64,000 bases of DNA from Kitasatospora cineracea (GTDB taxonomy: Bacteria > Actinomycetota > Actinomycetes > Streptomycetales > Streptomycetaceae), in NCBI RefSeq assembly GCF_003751605.1, contig NZ_RJVJ01000001.1:4216001-4280000 (forward strand), in the 5' to 3' direction. Positions 16,353-24,928 of the stretch are shown piece by piece. A program made the position numbers and the translations under genes. The notes under the pieces were generated by a model, which was given only the letters and a program-made list of their open reading frames with translations, was not told the origin of the DNA and did no database searches. How positions within the stretch are numbered: the stretch's first letter is position 1; each line of letters starts with the position of its first letter.

Positions 16353-16856
16353 ATGCTTCTCGTGAACGACGTCAAGTGGGTCGAGACACTCAGCTTCCGG
16401 TTCGGCGTCCTGGGCGCGCTGGTCGCCGACCGGCACGCGGCGGCCCTGATCGCCCACGGTCTGAAGCCCAAGCACGTCGCCCTGCTGAGCGTCCTCGACG
16501 CGGGGCTGGGCGCCTCGCAGTTGGAGATCGCCAAGGTGATGCGGGTGGCGCCCAGCCTGGTGGTGTCCCTCGCCGACCACCTGGAGTCCGCGGGCGCGAT
16601 CGAGCGGCTCCGCGATCCGGCCGACCGCCGCCGCCAGCTGCTGCACCTCACCGCCCGGGGCCGCGACCTGCTCGCCCGGTGCACGGCCCAGGCGGTCGCG
16701 CTCGACGCGGAACTCACCGCCGGCCTCACCCCCGCCGAGCGGGACGCCCTCGGTGCGGCGTTCGACCGCCTCGCGGCCTCGCACGGCCTCCCGGCGCGCG
16801 GGCGGCCGGACCCGGGAGCGGACCCCGGAGGGCCCACTCTCGGAGGCAACTCCTAG
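16353..16856 (+). CDS. MarR family transcriptional regulator
   Basis: A 167-residue winged-helix regulator. The recognition region is LGASQLEIAKVMRVAPSLVV and the wing is IERLRDPADRRRQLLHLTAR. The start at ATG 16353 follows GAAGG at suitable spacing; a longer upstream frame is only the antisense of the neighbour. Its divergent position over a strong palindrome indicates control of itself and the isochorismatase-like gene. The ligand is unknown, often a phenolic compound in this family. Confidence 0.88.
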   Translation: MLLVNDVKWVETLSFRFGVLGALVADRHAAALIAHGLKPKHVALLSVLDAGLGASQLEIAKVMRVAPSLVVSLADHLESAGAIERLRDPADRRRQLLHLTARGRDLLARCTAQAVALDAELTAGLTPAERDALGAAFDRLAASHGLPARGRPDPGADPGGPTLGGNS

Positions 16857-16912
16857 TTTTACCAGGGGAGTTGACGCACCTGGCGGCCCCGCGTCGGCGG
16901 GCCCGGGCGGGA

Positions 16913-17326
16913 TCAGTCGCCGAGCTGCGCGCGGATGCGGCGGGAGGGGCTGAAGGCGTACAGGTCGAGGACCGCGGGCATGTCGGCGAGGCCGGGGCCG
17001 CCCGCCTCGATCCAGGCGGTGATGTCGGCGGAGGCGTCCAGGTCGTTGACCAGGCCGAGCCACACCGGCCGGCCGCCCGCCTTCCGGCCCGCCGCGGAGG
17101 GCTGGACGACGATCACGTTGCCGTGCTCGCAGGCGTCGAGGCAGGGGACGGGGCGGACGGTCGCGGTCGCGGCGAGGGCGGTGCGCAGGCCGGTGAGCTG
17201 GGCGGCGTGGTCGAGGCGGGGGATCTTCGGGGTGCCGCAGCAGCAGCCCCGGCAGACGGTGACGGTGCAGCGGGCCGCCGCCCCCGCCGCGGGGGCGGCG
17301 GCCTTCTCGCGGGCGCGGCGGCTCAC
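16913..17326 (-). CDS. Thioredoxin-like [2Fe-2S] ferredoxin domain protein
   Basis: A 137-residue protein with the cysteine pattern of thioredoxin-fold [2Fe-2S] ferredoxins: VTVCRGCCCGTPKIPRLDH, then VPCLDACEHGNVIVVQP. Its GTG start overlaps the TGA stop of the preceding P-type ATPase gene by 4 bp, so the two are translationally coupled. A redox partner or metal-handling role alongside the ATPase is likely but not shown. It is the last gene of this unit. Confidence 0.85.
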   Translation of the reverse strand: MSRRAREKAAAPAAGAAARCTVTVCRGCCCGTPKIPRLDHAAQLTGLRTALAATATVRPVPCLDACEHGNVIVVQPSAAGRKAGGRPVWLGLVNDLDASADITAWIEAGGPGLADMPAVLDLYAFSPSRRIRAQLGD

Positions 17327-19503
17327 CGGCGGCCCTCGGCGGCGGCGCGCTTCCAGGCGGCGTCGCGCAGCAGGCGCAGGCCGTTGAGGCCGACGATGAC
17401 GGTGGAGCCCTCGTGGCCGAGCACGCCCAGCGGCAGCGGCAGGGTGGCGACCAGGTCCCACACCACCAGGGCGGTGATGAACACCGAGGCGATGACCAGG
17501 TTCTGCACCACCAGGGAGCGGGCCCGCCGGGAGAGGGCGACGACGGCGGGGACGGTGGCGAGTTCGTCGCGGACGATCACCGCGTCCGCCGTCTCCAGGG
17601 CGAGGTCGGACCCGGCCCGGCCCATGGCGACGCCGGTGTGCGCGGCGGCCAGGGCGGGCGCGTCGTTGACGCCGTCGCCGACCACCAGGACCTTGCGCCC
17701 GGCGCCCTCCTGCTCGCGGACGGCGGCGACCTTGTCCTGCGGCAGCAGCCCCGCCCGGACGTCCGTGATGCCGACCTCGGCGGCCAGGCGGGCGGCGGCG
17801 CGCGGGTTGTCGCCGGTGAGCAGCACCGGGGCGGTGCCGGTCAGGGCGGTGAGCGCGGTGACGGTGGCGGCGGCGTCCGGGCGCAGCCGATCGGCGATGC
17901 CGAGCACGCCGACCGGCACGCCGTCCGCCTCGACGAGGACGGCAGTGCGGCCGGACCGCTCCAGCTCGGCGGCCACCGCGGCGGCCCGGGCGGTCACGGG
18001 GACGGCGGTCCGTGCGTCGGCCGGAGGGGCGGTGGGGTCGGCGGTGCCGAGGGGGCGGGTGGTGCCGAGTGGGCGGGCGGGGGTGCCGGGGGTGGAGGTG
18101 AGGGCCGGGGCCGGGGTCGGGGCGGGGGCGGCGGTGGCGGTGGCGCGGGCCGGGACGGTGGTTGGATCGGCGGCCGGGTCGGCGGTGCCGAGTGGGCGGG
18201 CGGTGCCGAGCCGGTGGGCGGGGGCGCCGACGGCGACGGTGCGGCCCGCGACGGTGGCGGTGACGCCGACGCCGGGGGTGGAGGCGAAGTCCGCGGCCGG
18301 GGCGAGGTCGAGGCCGCGGGCCCGGGCGGCGTCGACGACGGCGCGGGCCAGCGGGTGCTCGCTGGGGTGCTCGGCGGAGGCCGCCAGCGCCAGCAGCCCG
18401 TCCTCGTCCGGTCCGGCGCCGGCCAGCGGGCGGACGTCGGTGACGCGCGGGGTGCCCTCGGTGAGGGTGCCGGTCTTGTCGAGCGCGACGGCGTCGACCT
18501 GGCCCAGGCGCTCCATCACCACCGCGGACTTCACCAGCACGCCGTGCCGCCCGGCGTTGGCGATCGCGGACAGCAGCGGCGGCATGGTCGCCAGGACGAC
18601 GGCGCACGGCGAGGCCACGATCATGAACGTCATCGCGCGCAGCAGCGAGTCGGTGAACGCCGCGCCGACCAGCAGCGGGACCGCGAAGACCGCGAGCGTC
18701 GCGGCCACCATGCCCAGCGAGTAGCGCTGTTCGACCTTCTCGATGAACAGCTGGGTGGGCGCCTTGGTCTCCGACGCCTCCTCGACCAGCTGCACGATCC
18801 GGGCGATCACCGAGTCCGAGGCGTCCCGCTCGACCTTCACCCGCAGCGCGCCGGTGCCGTTCAGCGTCCCGGCGAACACCTCGTCACCGGTCCGCTTGGC
18901 GACCGGCAGCGGCTCGCCGGTGATGCTCGCCTGGTCGACCTCGCTCACCCCGTCCAGCACCCGGCCGTCCGCGCCGATCCGCTCGCCCGGCCGCACCAGG
19001 ACCACGTCGCCGACCGCCAGCTCCCCGGTCGGCACGCGCTCCTCGGTGCCGTCGTCCGGCAGCCGGGTCGCCACGGCGGGCGCCAGGTCGAGCAGGCCGC
19101 GCACCGAGTCCGCGGTGCGGGCGGTGGCGAGCGCCTCCAGCGCGCCGGAGGTGGCGAAGATGACGATCAGCAGCGCGCCGTCCATCACCTGGCCGACCGC
19201 CGCCGCGCCCAGCGCCGCGACGATCATCAGCAGGTCGACGTCGAGGGTCTTCTCGCGCAGCGCCTGCAGCCCGGCCCGGCCGGGCTCCCAGCCGCCGGCC
19301 GCGTAGGCGAGCGCGTACAGCGGGCCCCACGACCAGGCCGGGGCGCCGGCCAGTTGCAGCGGCAGCGCCGTCAGGAACAGCACCAGCGCGGCGGCGGCCC
19401 AGCGGGCCTCCGGCAGGGCGAGCACCCGGGTGCGCCGCCGGGGCGCGGCGGCGGCCGCCGCGGGCGCCTCGGCGGGGCGGGCGAGCAGGGTGGAGGAAGG
19501 CAT
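17323..19503 (-). CDS. P1B-4-type heavy-metal-transporting ATPase
   Basis: A 726-residue metal-exporting P-type ATPase without an N-terminal metal-binding (HMA) domain. It has the phosphorylation motif DKTGTLTEG, the TGEP loop (ASITGEPLPVAK), the hinge GDGVNDAPALA, the transmembrane SPC motif (MIVASPCAVVLA) and a last-helix HEGSTVIVGLNGLRLL. SPC with HEG(G/S) near the end marks subgroup P1B-4 (CtpD/CoaT/PfeT-like), which exports Co(II), Fe(II) or Zn(II). The nucleotide-binding domain has a long Ala/Pro/Thr-rich insert (about 18010-18220) with repeated PLGTADP. The start at ATG 19503 removes a spurious N-terminal extension. A divergent ArsR sensor presumably controls it. Confidence 0.92.
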   Translation of the reverse strand: MPSSTLLARPAEAPAAAAAAPRRRTRVLALPEARWAAAALVLFLTALPLQLAGAPAWSWGPLYALAYAAGGWEPGRAGLQALREKTLDVDLLMIVAALGAAAVGQVMDGALLIVIFATSGALEALATARTADSVRGLLDLAPAVATRLPDDGTEERVPTGELAVGDVVLVRPGERIGADGRVLDGVSEVDQASITGEPLPVAKRTGDEVFAGTLNGTGALRVKVERDASDSVIARIVQLVEEASETKAPTQLFIEKVEQRYSLGMVAATLAVFAVPLLVGAAFTDSLLRAMTFMIVASPCAVVLATMPPLLSAIANAGRHGVLVKSAVVMERLGQVDAVALDKTGTLTEGTPRVTDVRPLAGAGPDEDGLLALAASAEHPSEHPLARAVVDAARARGLDLAPAADFASTPGVGVTATVAGRTVAVGAPAHRLGTARPLGTADPAADPTTVPARATATAAPAPTPAPALTSTPGTPARPLGTTRPLGTADPTAPPADARTAVPVTARAAAVAAELERSGRTAVLVEADGVPVGVLGIADRLRPDAAATVTALTALTGTAPVLLTGDNPRAAARLAAEVGITDVRAGLLPQDKVAAVREQEGAGRKVLVVGDGVNDAPALAAAHTGVAMGRAGSDLALETADAVIVRDELATVPAVVALSRRARSLVVQNLVIASVFITALVVWDLVATLPLPLGVLGHEGSTVIVGLNGLRLLRDAAWKRAAAEGRR

Positions 19504-19571
19504 GGCGGACGGGACCCTTCGCGCAGGCCGCGGGGCAGTGGGGGCGGACCCTGCCGACGATACAGGAACAC

Positions 19572-19587
19572 ATGAACACCCATTCAT
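19572..19587. promoter_or_regulatory. ArsR/SmtB-type operator
   Basis: ATGAA-N6-TTCAT lies between the divergent ATPase and ArsR genes. This resembles the imperfect palindromes bound by metal-sensing ArsR/SmtB proteins. Confidence 0.6.
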
Positions 19588-19609
19588 CCGTCGTCTGTAC
19601 TATTGCCGC

Positions 19610-20059
19610 ATGGGTCACGGAGCCACCCCCGCCAAGAACGCCGTCCCGCGCATCAGCCTGGACGCGGACAACGCCGCCCGGGTGGCCACCACCCTCCAGG
19701 CCCTCGCCACCCCGTCCCGGCTGCTGATCCTCGCCCGCCTGCGCGAAGGCCCCTGCGCCGCCACCGAACTCGCCCACGAGGTCGGCATGGAGCAGTCCGC
19801 CTGCTCCCACCAGCTCCGCCTGCTGCGCAACCTCGGCCTCGTCGTCGGGCAGCGGCAGGGCCGCTCCGTCGTCTACGCCCTGTACGACAACCACGTCGCC
19901 GAACTCCTCGACCAGGCCGTCTACCACACCGAGCACCTCCGGCTCGGCCTCAGCGACGCCGCGGACGGCGACGGCGACGGCGGCGGGGACGGGGACAGCG
20001 ACGGCGACGGCGGCAGTGGGGCGGACGGCGGCGGGGCCGACCGTCCCGCCGCCCGGTAG
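19610..20059 (+). CDS. ArsR/SmtB family metal-sensing repressor (alpha-5 site type)
   Basis: A 149-residue winged-helix repressor. The DNA-binding part reads LATPSRLLILARLREGPCAA followed by QSACSHQLRLLRNLGLVVGQ. Near the end of the core, DNHVAELLDQAVYHTEHLRLG has the Asp/His spacing of the alpha-5 metal site in SmtB/CzrA/NmtR, so it probably senses Zn, Ni or Co. The C-terminus is an unusual Asp/Gly-rich tail of about 30 residues. Divergent from the P1B-4 ATPase gene across a 16-bp palindrome, it should repress that gene until metal binds. Confidence 0.9.
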   Translation: MGHGATPAKNAVPRISLDADNAARVATTLQALATPSRLLILARLREGPCAATELAHEVGMEQSACSHQLRLLRNLGLVVGQRQGRSVVYALYDNHVAELLDQAVYHTEHLRLGLSDAADGDGDGGGDGDSDGDGGSGADGGGADRPAAR

Positions 20060-20091
20060 CGGCCGGTCGACCACCCCGGCAGCCCGGGCGT

Positions 20092-21357
20092 TCAGCCGCG
20101 CGCCGACACCTTCCGCACCCCGTAGGCGGCGGCGCCCAGCGCGAGCACGGCCGCGCCCCACAGCACCGAGGCGGCGGGCAGGGCGAAGGCCAGCACGGCG
20201 CACCCGGCGGCGCCGAGGACGGGCACGATCCGGGGCGGGCGGCCCTCGGCGGGGGTGAGGGTCCAGGCGGCGGCGTTGGCGACGGCGTAGTAGGCGAGGA
20301 CGCCGAAGGACGAGAAGCCGATCGCCCCGCGCACGTCCGCCGTGGCCGCCAGCACGGCGACGACGGCGCCGACGGCGAGCTCGGCCCGGTGCGGGACGCC
20401 GAAGCGCGGGTGGACGGCGGCCAGGACGTGCGGCAGGTGGCGGTCGCGGGCCATCGCCAGGGTGGTGCGCGAGACGCCGAGGATCAGCGCGAGCAGCGAG
20501 CCGAGCGCCGCGACCGCCGCGCCGACCCGCACCACCGGGGCCAGGCCCGGCACCCCGGCGGCGCGCACGGCGTCGGCCAACGGCGCCGCGCTGCGGGCGA
20601 GTTGGTCGGGACCGAGGACCGCGAGGACGGCGAGCGCGACGGCGGCGTAGACGACCAGGGTGATGCCGAGCGCGGTCGGGATCGCACGGGGGATGGTGCG
20701 CTGCGGGTCGCGGACCTCCTCGCCGAGGGTGGCGATCCGCGCGTACCCGGCGAAGGCGAAGAACAGGAACCCGGCGGCCTGGAGCACGCCGTGCCACCCG
20801 GCGCCGGTGCCGATCGCCCAGTGGCCGGTGTCGGCGGTCGGGCCGGTGAGGCAGGCGGTGACCACGGCGGCGAGCACCGCCAGGACCACGGCCACCACCG
20901 CCCGGGTCAGCCGGGCGGCCTTCTGCACCCCGACGTAGTTCACCGCGGTCAGCGCGACCACCGCGGCGACCGCGACGGCGTGGGCCCGGTCGGGCCGGAC
21001 GTAGGAGCCCACGGTCAGCGCCATCGCCGCGCACGAGGCGGTCTTGCCGACCACGAAGCCCCAGCCCGCCAGGTAGCCCCAGAAGTCGCCGAGGCGCTCG
21101 CGGCCGTAGACGTAGGTGCCGCCGGACTGCGGGTAGCGGGCCGCGAGGCGGGCGGAGGAGGTGGCGTTGCAGTAGGCGACCACCGCGGCCAGCGCCAGAC
21201 CGAGCAGCAGCCCCGACCCGCCGGCGGCCGCGGCGGGGGCGAGCGCGGCGAAGACGCCCGCGCCGATCATCGAGCCGAGCCCGATCACCACCGCGTCGAA
21301 CACCCCCAGGTGCCGCTTCAGCTCCCCCGGCCCGGCCGCTGCCGCCGACGTCCCCAT
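20092..21357 (-). CDS. APC-superfamily amino acid permease
   Basis: A 421-residue transporter with about 12 helices. The start of the core is typical (ELKRHLGVFDAVVIGLGSMI, then GAGVFAALAPA), as is FLFFAFAGYARIATLGEEVR in the middle and the helix with VSRTTLAMARDRHLP. The ATG at 21357 has a GGGAGGACGGGAC ribosome region; the frame extends further but without signals. Substrate is not predictable. It converges with the ArsR gene and is not evidently part of the metal-export unit. Confidence 0.9.
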   Translation of the reverse strand: MGTSAAAAGPGELKRHLGVFDAVVIGLGSMIGAGVFAALAPAAAAGGSGLLLGLALAAVVAYCNATSSARLAARYPQSGGTYVYGRERLGDFWGYLAGWGFVVGKTASCAAMALTVGSYVRPDRAHAVAVAAVVALTAVNYVGVQKAARLTRAVVAVVLAVLAAVVTACLTGPTADTGHWAIGTGAGWHGVLQAAGFLFFAFAGYARIATLGEEVRDPQRTIPRAIPTALGITLVVYAAVALAVLAVLGPDQLARSAAPLADAVRAAGVPGLAPVVRVGAAVAALGSLLALILGVSRTTLAMARDRHLPHVLAAVHPRFGVPHRAELAVGAVVAVLAATADVRGAIGFSSFGVLAYYAVANAAAWTLTPAEGRPPRIVPVLGAAGCAVLAFALPAASVLWGAAVLALGAAAYGVRKVSARG

Positions 21358-21498
21358 GTCCCGTCCTCCCGGTGACGTGCTCCGATACCGGCGCACGATA
21401 TCCGAGCCCGGTGGCGGCCCGGTGAACACCGGGGGCCTACGAGGGGAGGAGCAGGGCCGGCGAGGGGAGGGGCGGGGCCGGTGACGGCGGGGGAGGGG

Positions 21499-22650
21499 TC
21501 AGGAGTGCAGGGCGGCGTCGGTGTTCTTCGCCCGCCGCTCGGGCGGCAGCGGCTGGGCGCCCGACCGCAGGACGGCCTCGGCGCGGGCCGCGTGGAACGC
21601 CTCGACCGGGTCGCCGCGGCCCGCCCACACCTGGGCGCCGCACCAGCGGCCGAGCAGCCGGAACTGCTCCAGCGCCTCCGCGTGCATCCCGGCCCCGCCC
21701 AGTCGGTGGGCCAGCAGGTGGCGCAGGCCCGGGACCCGCTCGTCCTCGGGCCGGGCGGCGGACAGGGCCCGGGCGGCGGCCGCCAGCCGGGCGTTCGCGG
21801 CGGGGCCGGTCGGGAGCCCGGCGCCGCGCTCCTCCAGTTCGGACAGCGCGTGCAGGTAGATGCCCGCGAGCAGGCTGTGCGGCGGGGCGCCGTCCATGGC
21901 CTGCTCGGCGAACCGCATCATCTTCCCGTTGGTGCCGTACCACTTGGCGCACCAGTACTGCATGCCCTGCCAGTGGCCCTCGTAGTGGTGCGGGGCGCGG
22001 GCCACCAGGCCCTCCCACAGCGGCCGGAAGCGGTCGGGCCGGTAGCGGGCGCCGCGCGCGGCCGTCACCAGCACCACCCACGGCGCCGGGTTCGCGGGGT
22101 CGAGCAGCGCGGCCCGGTGGGCGGCCTCGATCGCGGCGGGCAGCAGCGCGTGGAAGCGGGCCATGTTCTCGGCCGGCACCTCGTTCGCGTACCCGCGGCC
22201 CCGGATCGCCCAGGCCCGGTGGACCATCAGGTCGGCCTCCAGGGCGGCCGCGTCGCAGTCGTCCGGGTCGGCCTCCCGCCAGGCCGTCAGCCACCCGTCG
22301 TCCTGCCGGGCGATCGCGCGCAGCAGTTCGAAGCGCGACCAGCGCTCGTCCCAGTCGTGCCCGGCCGCGGCGACGTGCGTTGCGGCCGGGCGCCAGTCGC
22401 CCTGCCGGGCGGCGTCGGCGACGGCCTGGGACCGCCGGCGGTCCCGCTCCGGCGCGGGCGGACCCGGGCGCCGCGGGTCGAGCGCCTCGCGCGGTACCAG
22501 CCCGTACGCGGCGGCGTCGAAGGACACCGGCGCGCGGAACTCCGGCTTCTTCGCGGTGCGTCCGACCGGGGCGGTGGCGCGCTTGCTCCGCAGGTTACTT
22601 ATCAGGACGGCGACCAGGATCGGGACCGCCAGGACCAGGAGATGTGTCAC
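21499..22650 (-). CDS. Membrane-anchored helical-repeat protein of unknown function
   Basis: A 383-residue protein with one N-terminal helix (MTHLLVLAVPILVAVLISNL) and a long soluble, Trp-rich, alpha-helical part resembling degenerate TPRs (AAIEAAHRAALLDPANPAPW, WQGMQYWCAKWYGTNGKMMR, ALSAARPEDERVPGLRHLLA). I do not recognise the family with certainty; the layout resembles DUF4034-type proteins. No functional partner is evident nearby. Confidence 0.65.
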   Translation of the reverse strand: MTHLLVLAVPILVAVLISNLRSKRATAPVGRTAKKPEFRAPVSFDAAAYGLVPREALDPRRPGPPAPERDRRRSQAVADAARQGDWRPAATHVAAAGHDWDERWSRFELLRAIARQDDGWLTAWREADPDDCDAAALEADLMVHRAWAIRGRGYANEVPAENMARFHALLPAAIEAAHRAALLDPANPAPWVVLVTAARGARYRPDRFRPLWEGLVARAPHHYEGHWQGMQYWCAKWYGTNGKMMRFAEQAMDGAPPHSLLAGIYLHALSELEERGAGLPTGPAANARLAAAARALSAARPEDERVPGLRHLLAHRLGGAGMHAEALEQFRLLGRWCGAQVWAGRGDPVEAFHAARAEAVLRSGAQPLPPERRAKNTDAALHS

Positions 22651-22753
22651 GGCCGGAGATCATCTCGACCGCCGCCCGGAATGGCAACGGGAAATCCGCC
22701 CCCGGCCGAACCCCGGCCGAACCCCGGGCGGCCCGGCGGCCGGGCCCGCCGTC

Positions 22754-22824
22754 GGGGCCGGAGACGCTGCCGGGGCCGGAGACGCTGCCGGGGCCGGAGA
22801 CGCTGCCGGGGCGGGGGCGCTGCC
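22754..22824. repeat. 18-bp tandem repeat
   Basis: Three exact copies of GGGGCCGGAGACGCTGCC (22754-22807) are followed by a degenerate fourth. They lie in the short gap between two minus-strand genes. Confidence 0.9.
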
Positions 22825-22858
22825 GGGGCGTCACCCCGGAAGCGGCCCCGGGGCGGGG

Positions 22859-23197
22859 TCAGCGGCGGCGGATCCGGCGGATGACCAGCCACAGCAGGAC
22901 GGCGCCCACCACGACGACCAGGAGCACCACCAGCAGGGCGCCGATCAGGCCGCCCTTGGACTTCTTCTTTTTCTTCGCCTTGCTCTTCGCCAACTGGGTG
23001 GTGGCCTGGGCCCGTTGGCCGGTCGGCGCCTGGGCCTGCGGGCCGCCCGCGGTCGGCGTGGTGGTGGCGGGCGCCTGCTGGACGGCCGCTGCCGGGGCGG
23101 TGCGGGGTGCGGCGGCGGCTGCCGGGCCGGCGGTCAGGGCGGTGCCGCCGACGGCCAGGGTCAGGGCGAGCAGTGCTCCTGCGAGTCGTGTTCTCAT
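22859..23197 (-). CDS. Small secreted/membrane protein with C-terminal anchor
   Basis: A 112-residue product with an N-terminal signal peptide (MRTRLAGALLALTLAVGGTA), an Ala/Pro/Gln/Thr-rich middle, a Lys run (KSKAKKKKKSKGG), one transmembrane helix (LIGALLVVLLVVVVGAVLLWLV) and an Arg-rich end (IRRIRRR). This topology would display the middle part outside the cell. A GAGGTGA site precedes the ATG. Function unknown. Confidence 0.7.
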   Translation of the reverse strand: MRTRLAGALLALTLAVGGTALTAGPAAAAAPRTAPAAAVQQAPATTTPTAGGPQAQAPTGQRAQATTQLAKSKAKKKKKSKGGLIGALLVVLLVVVVGAVLLWLVIRRIRRR

Positions 23198-23438
23198 CCG
23201 GGTCACCTCGTTCTCGGCCGGGCCCCCGTGGCCGGCGTCGGCCCACTGTGGCAGGCGGCGGCGGGGCGGCGACAGGGGCGCGGGGGGTCCCGTTCCCGGA
23301 CTGTGACGGTGTAACAGGCCCGGGGGCGTCCGGTGGCGGCCGGGAAGCGGAGGCAAAAGTTCCCCAGGCGAAGGGAAGTCGACCGACCAAGCGTCAGGGG
23401 GCCTGGGTAAAGGGCGGGTTCGGATCCGGGCCGACTCC

Positions 23439-23468
23439 TTGTTGGGCATGAGCATGCCCCCCTACCGT
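23439..23468 (+). promoter_or_regulatory. Putative promoter of the S53 peptidase gene with palindrome between the boxes
   Basis: TTGTTG (23439-23444) and TACCGT (23463-23468) are 18 bp apart. The perfect palindrome GGGCATG-AG-CATGCCC (23444-23459) lies between them, where a regulator would block RNA polymerase. The rest of the 425-bp gap 23198-23622 shows nothing I recognise. Confidence 0.45.
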
Positions 23469-23622
23469 CGAACGCCAGTCCGGCCTTTCCCGGACCCCCG
23501 GCCGAACGGCGGCCCCGAACCCCCGCCGCAGAGCCCTGCCCAGCCGTGCCCGCGGACACCATCCGCTCGCGCGGCGCGGCATGCACCGCTTCCGGTCACC
23601 CCAGCCAAGGAGGCACCTCCGC

Positions 23623-24867
23623 ATGCGCACCTCCCCCGCAGCCCGCCGCACGACCCTCGCCGTCGCGGGCACCGCCGCCCTGCTCCTCTCCGCCTTCACG
23701 GCCGCCGCCCCGGCGGGCGCGGCCACCGCCCCGCAGGCGGACGCCCGGGGCGGCACGTCCTGGGTCAGGGCGTGCGACACCCTCGCCCACGGCGACACCA
23801 TGGCCTGCCACGCGCTGCGCGTGACCAGCACGGTGGAGGGGGTCCGGCAGCTCGGCGTCACCCCGAACGCCACCCCGTCCGGCTACGGGCCCGGCGACCT
23901 GCTGAGCGCCTACAAGCTGCCCGCCAACGGCGGCGCCGGGATGACCGTCGCCATCGTGGACGCCTACAACGACCCGAACGCCGAGTCGGACATGGCGGTC
24001 TACCGCGCCCAGTACGGGCTGCCCGCCTGCACCAAGGCCAGCGGCTGCTTCAAGCAGGTCAACCAGAGCGGCGGCAGCAGCCTCCCGGCGAACAACTCCG
24101 GCTGGGCCGGGGAGATCTCGCTCGACCTCGACATGGTCTCCGCGATCGCCCCGAACGCCCACATCGTCCTGGTCGAGGCGAGCAGCGCGACCATGGCCAA
24201 CCTCGGCACCTCGGTGAACACCGCGGTCAGCCTGGGCGCCAAGTTCGTCTCCAACAGTTACGGCGGCGGCGAGTCCTCCGCCGACACCTCCTACGACTCC
24301 TCGTACTTCAACCACCCGGGCGTCGCCATCACCGTCTCCTCCGGCGACTCCGCGTACGGCGCCCAGTACCCGGCCGCCTCCAAGTACGTCACCTCGGTCG
24401 GCGGCACCGCGCTCAAGAAGGCCTCGAACACCCGCGGCTGGTCGGAGAGCGTCTGGCTGACCAACTCCACCGAGGGCACCGGCTCCGGCTGCTCCAAGTA
24501 CGACGCGAAGCCGACCTGGCAGAAGGACACCGGCTGCAGCAAGCGCACCATCGCCGACGTCTCGGCCGTCGCCGACCCGGCCACCGGCGTCGCCGTCTAC
24601 CAGACCTACGGCGGCAGCGGCTGGGCGGTCTACGGCGGCACCAGCGCCGCGGCCCCGATCATCGCCGGCGTCTACGCCCTGGGCGGCGCGCCGTCCAGCG
24701 GTTCCAGCCCGGCCTCCTTCCCCTACGCCCACACCTCCTCCCTCTTCGACGTGACCTCCGGGTCGAACGGCTCCTGCTCGCCGTCCTACCTGTGCACCGC
24801 CGGCACCGGCTACGACGGCCCGACCGGCCTCGGCACCCCCAACGGCACCACCGCGTTCAAGGGCTGA
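23623..24867 (+). CDS. Secreted S53 family (sedolisin) serine-carboxyl peptidase
   Basis: A 414-residue precursor with a signal peptide and a mature region carrying the S53 triad: Glu164 and Asp168 in GWAGEISLDLDMVS, and Ser341 in YGGTSAAAPIIAGVYALGG. The oxyanion Asp is likely in the conserved VTVSSGDSAYGAQYPA region. The pro-region is only about 50 residues, far shorter than the ~170-residue prodomain of kumamolisin-type enzymes, so activation must differ. A strong AAGGAGG site fixes the ATG at 23623. It probably degrades protein outside the cell. Confidence 0.9.
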   Translation: MRTSPAARRTTLAVAGTAALLLSAFTAAAPAGAATAPQADARGGTSWVRACDTLAHGDTMACHALRVTSTVEGVRQLGVTPNATPSGYGPGDLLSAYKLPANGGAGMTVAIVDAYNDPNAESDMAVYRAQYGLPACTKASGCFKQVNQSGGSSLPANNSGWAGEISLDLDMVSAIAPNAHIVLVEASSATMANLGTSVNTAVSLGAKFVSNSYGGGESSADTSYDSSYFNHPGVAITVSSGDSAYGAQYPAASKYVTSVGGTALKKASNTRGWSESVWLTNSTEGTGSGCSKYDAKPTWQKDTGCSKRTIADVSAVADPATGVAVYQTYGGSGWAVYGGTSAAAPIIAGVYALGGAPSSGSSPASFPYAHTSSLFDVTSGSNGSCSPSYLCTAGTGYDGPTGLGTPNGTTAFKG

Positions 24868-24889
24868 CGCCCCGCCGGCCCCGTCCGCA

Positions 24890-24920
24890 GGCCGCCACCC
24901 CCGCCGAGGGGGTGGCGGCC
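24890..24920. terminator. Terminator hairpin between S53 peptidase and NmrA-like genes
   Basis: A perfect 13-bp stem (GGCCGCCACCCCC with its complement) closes a 5-nt loop between convergent genes. Confidence 0.82.
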
Positions 24921-24928
24921 CGGTGCGT

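Noticed and set aside
16849..16873. Terminator after the MarR gene (AACTCC...GGAGTT)
   Set aside because: Only a 6-bp stem with a long loop; not convincing.
22754..22824. CRISPR-like array
   Set aside because: The 18-bp units are contiguous with no spacers, so it is a simple tandem repeat.
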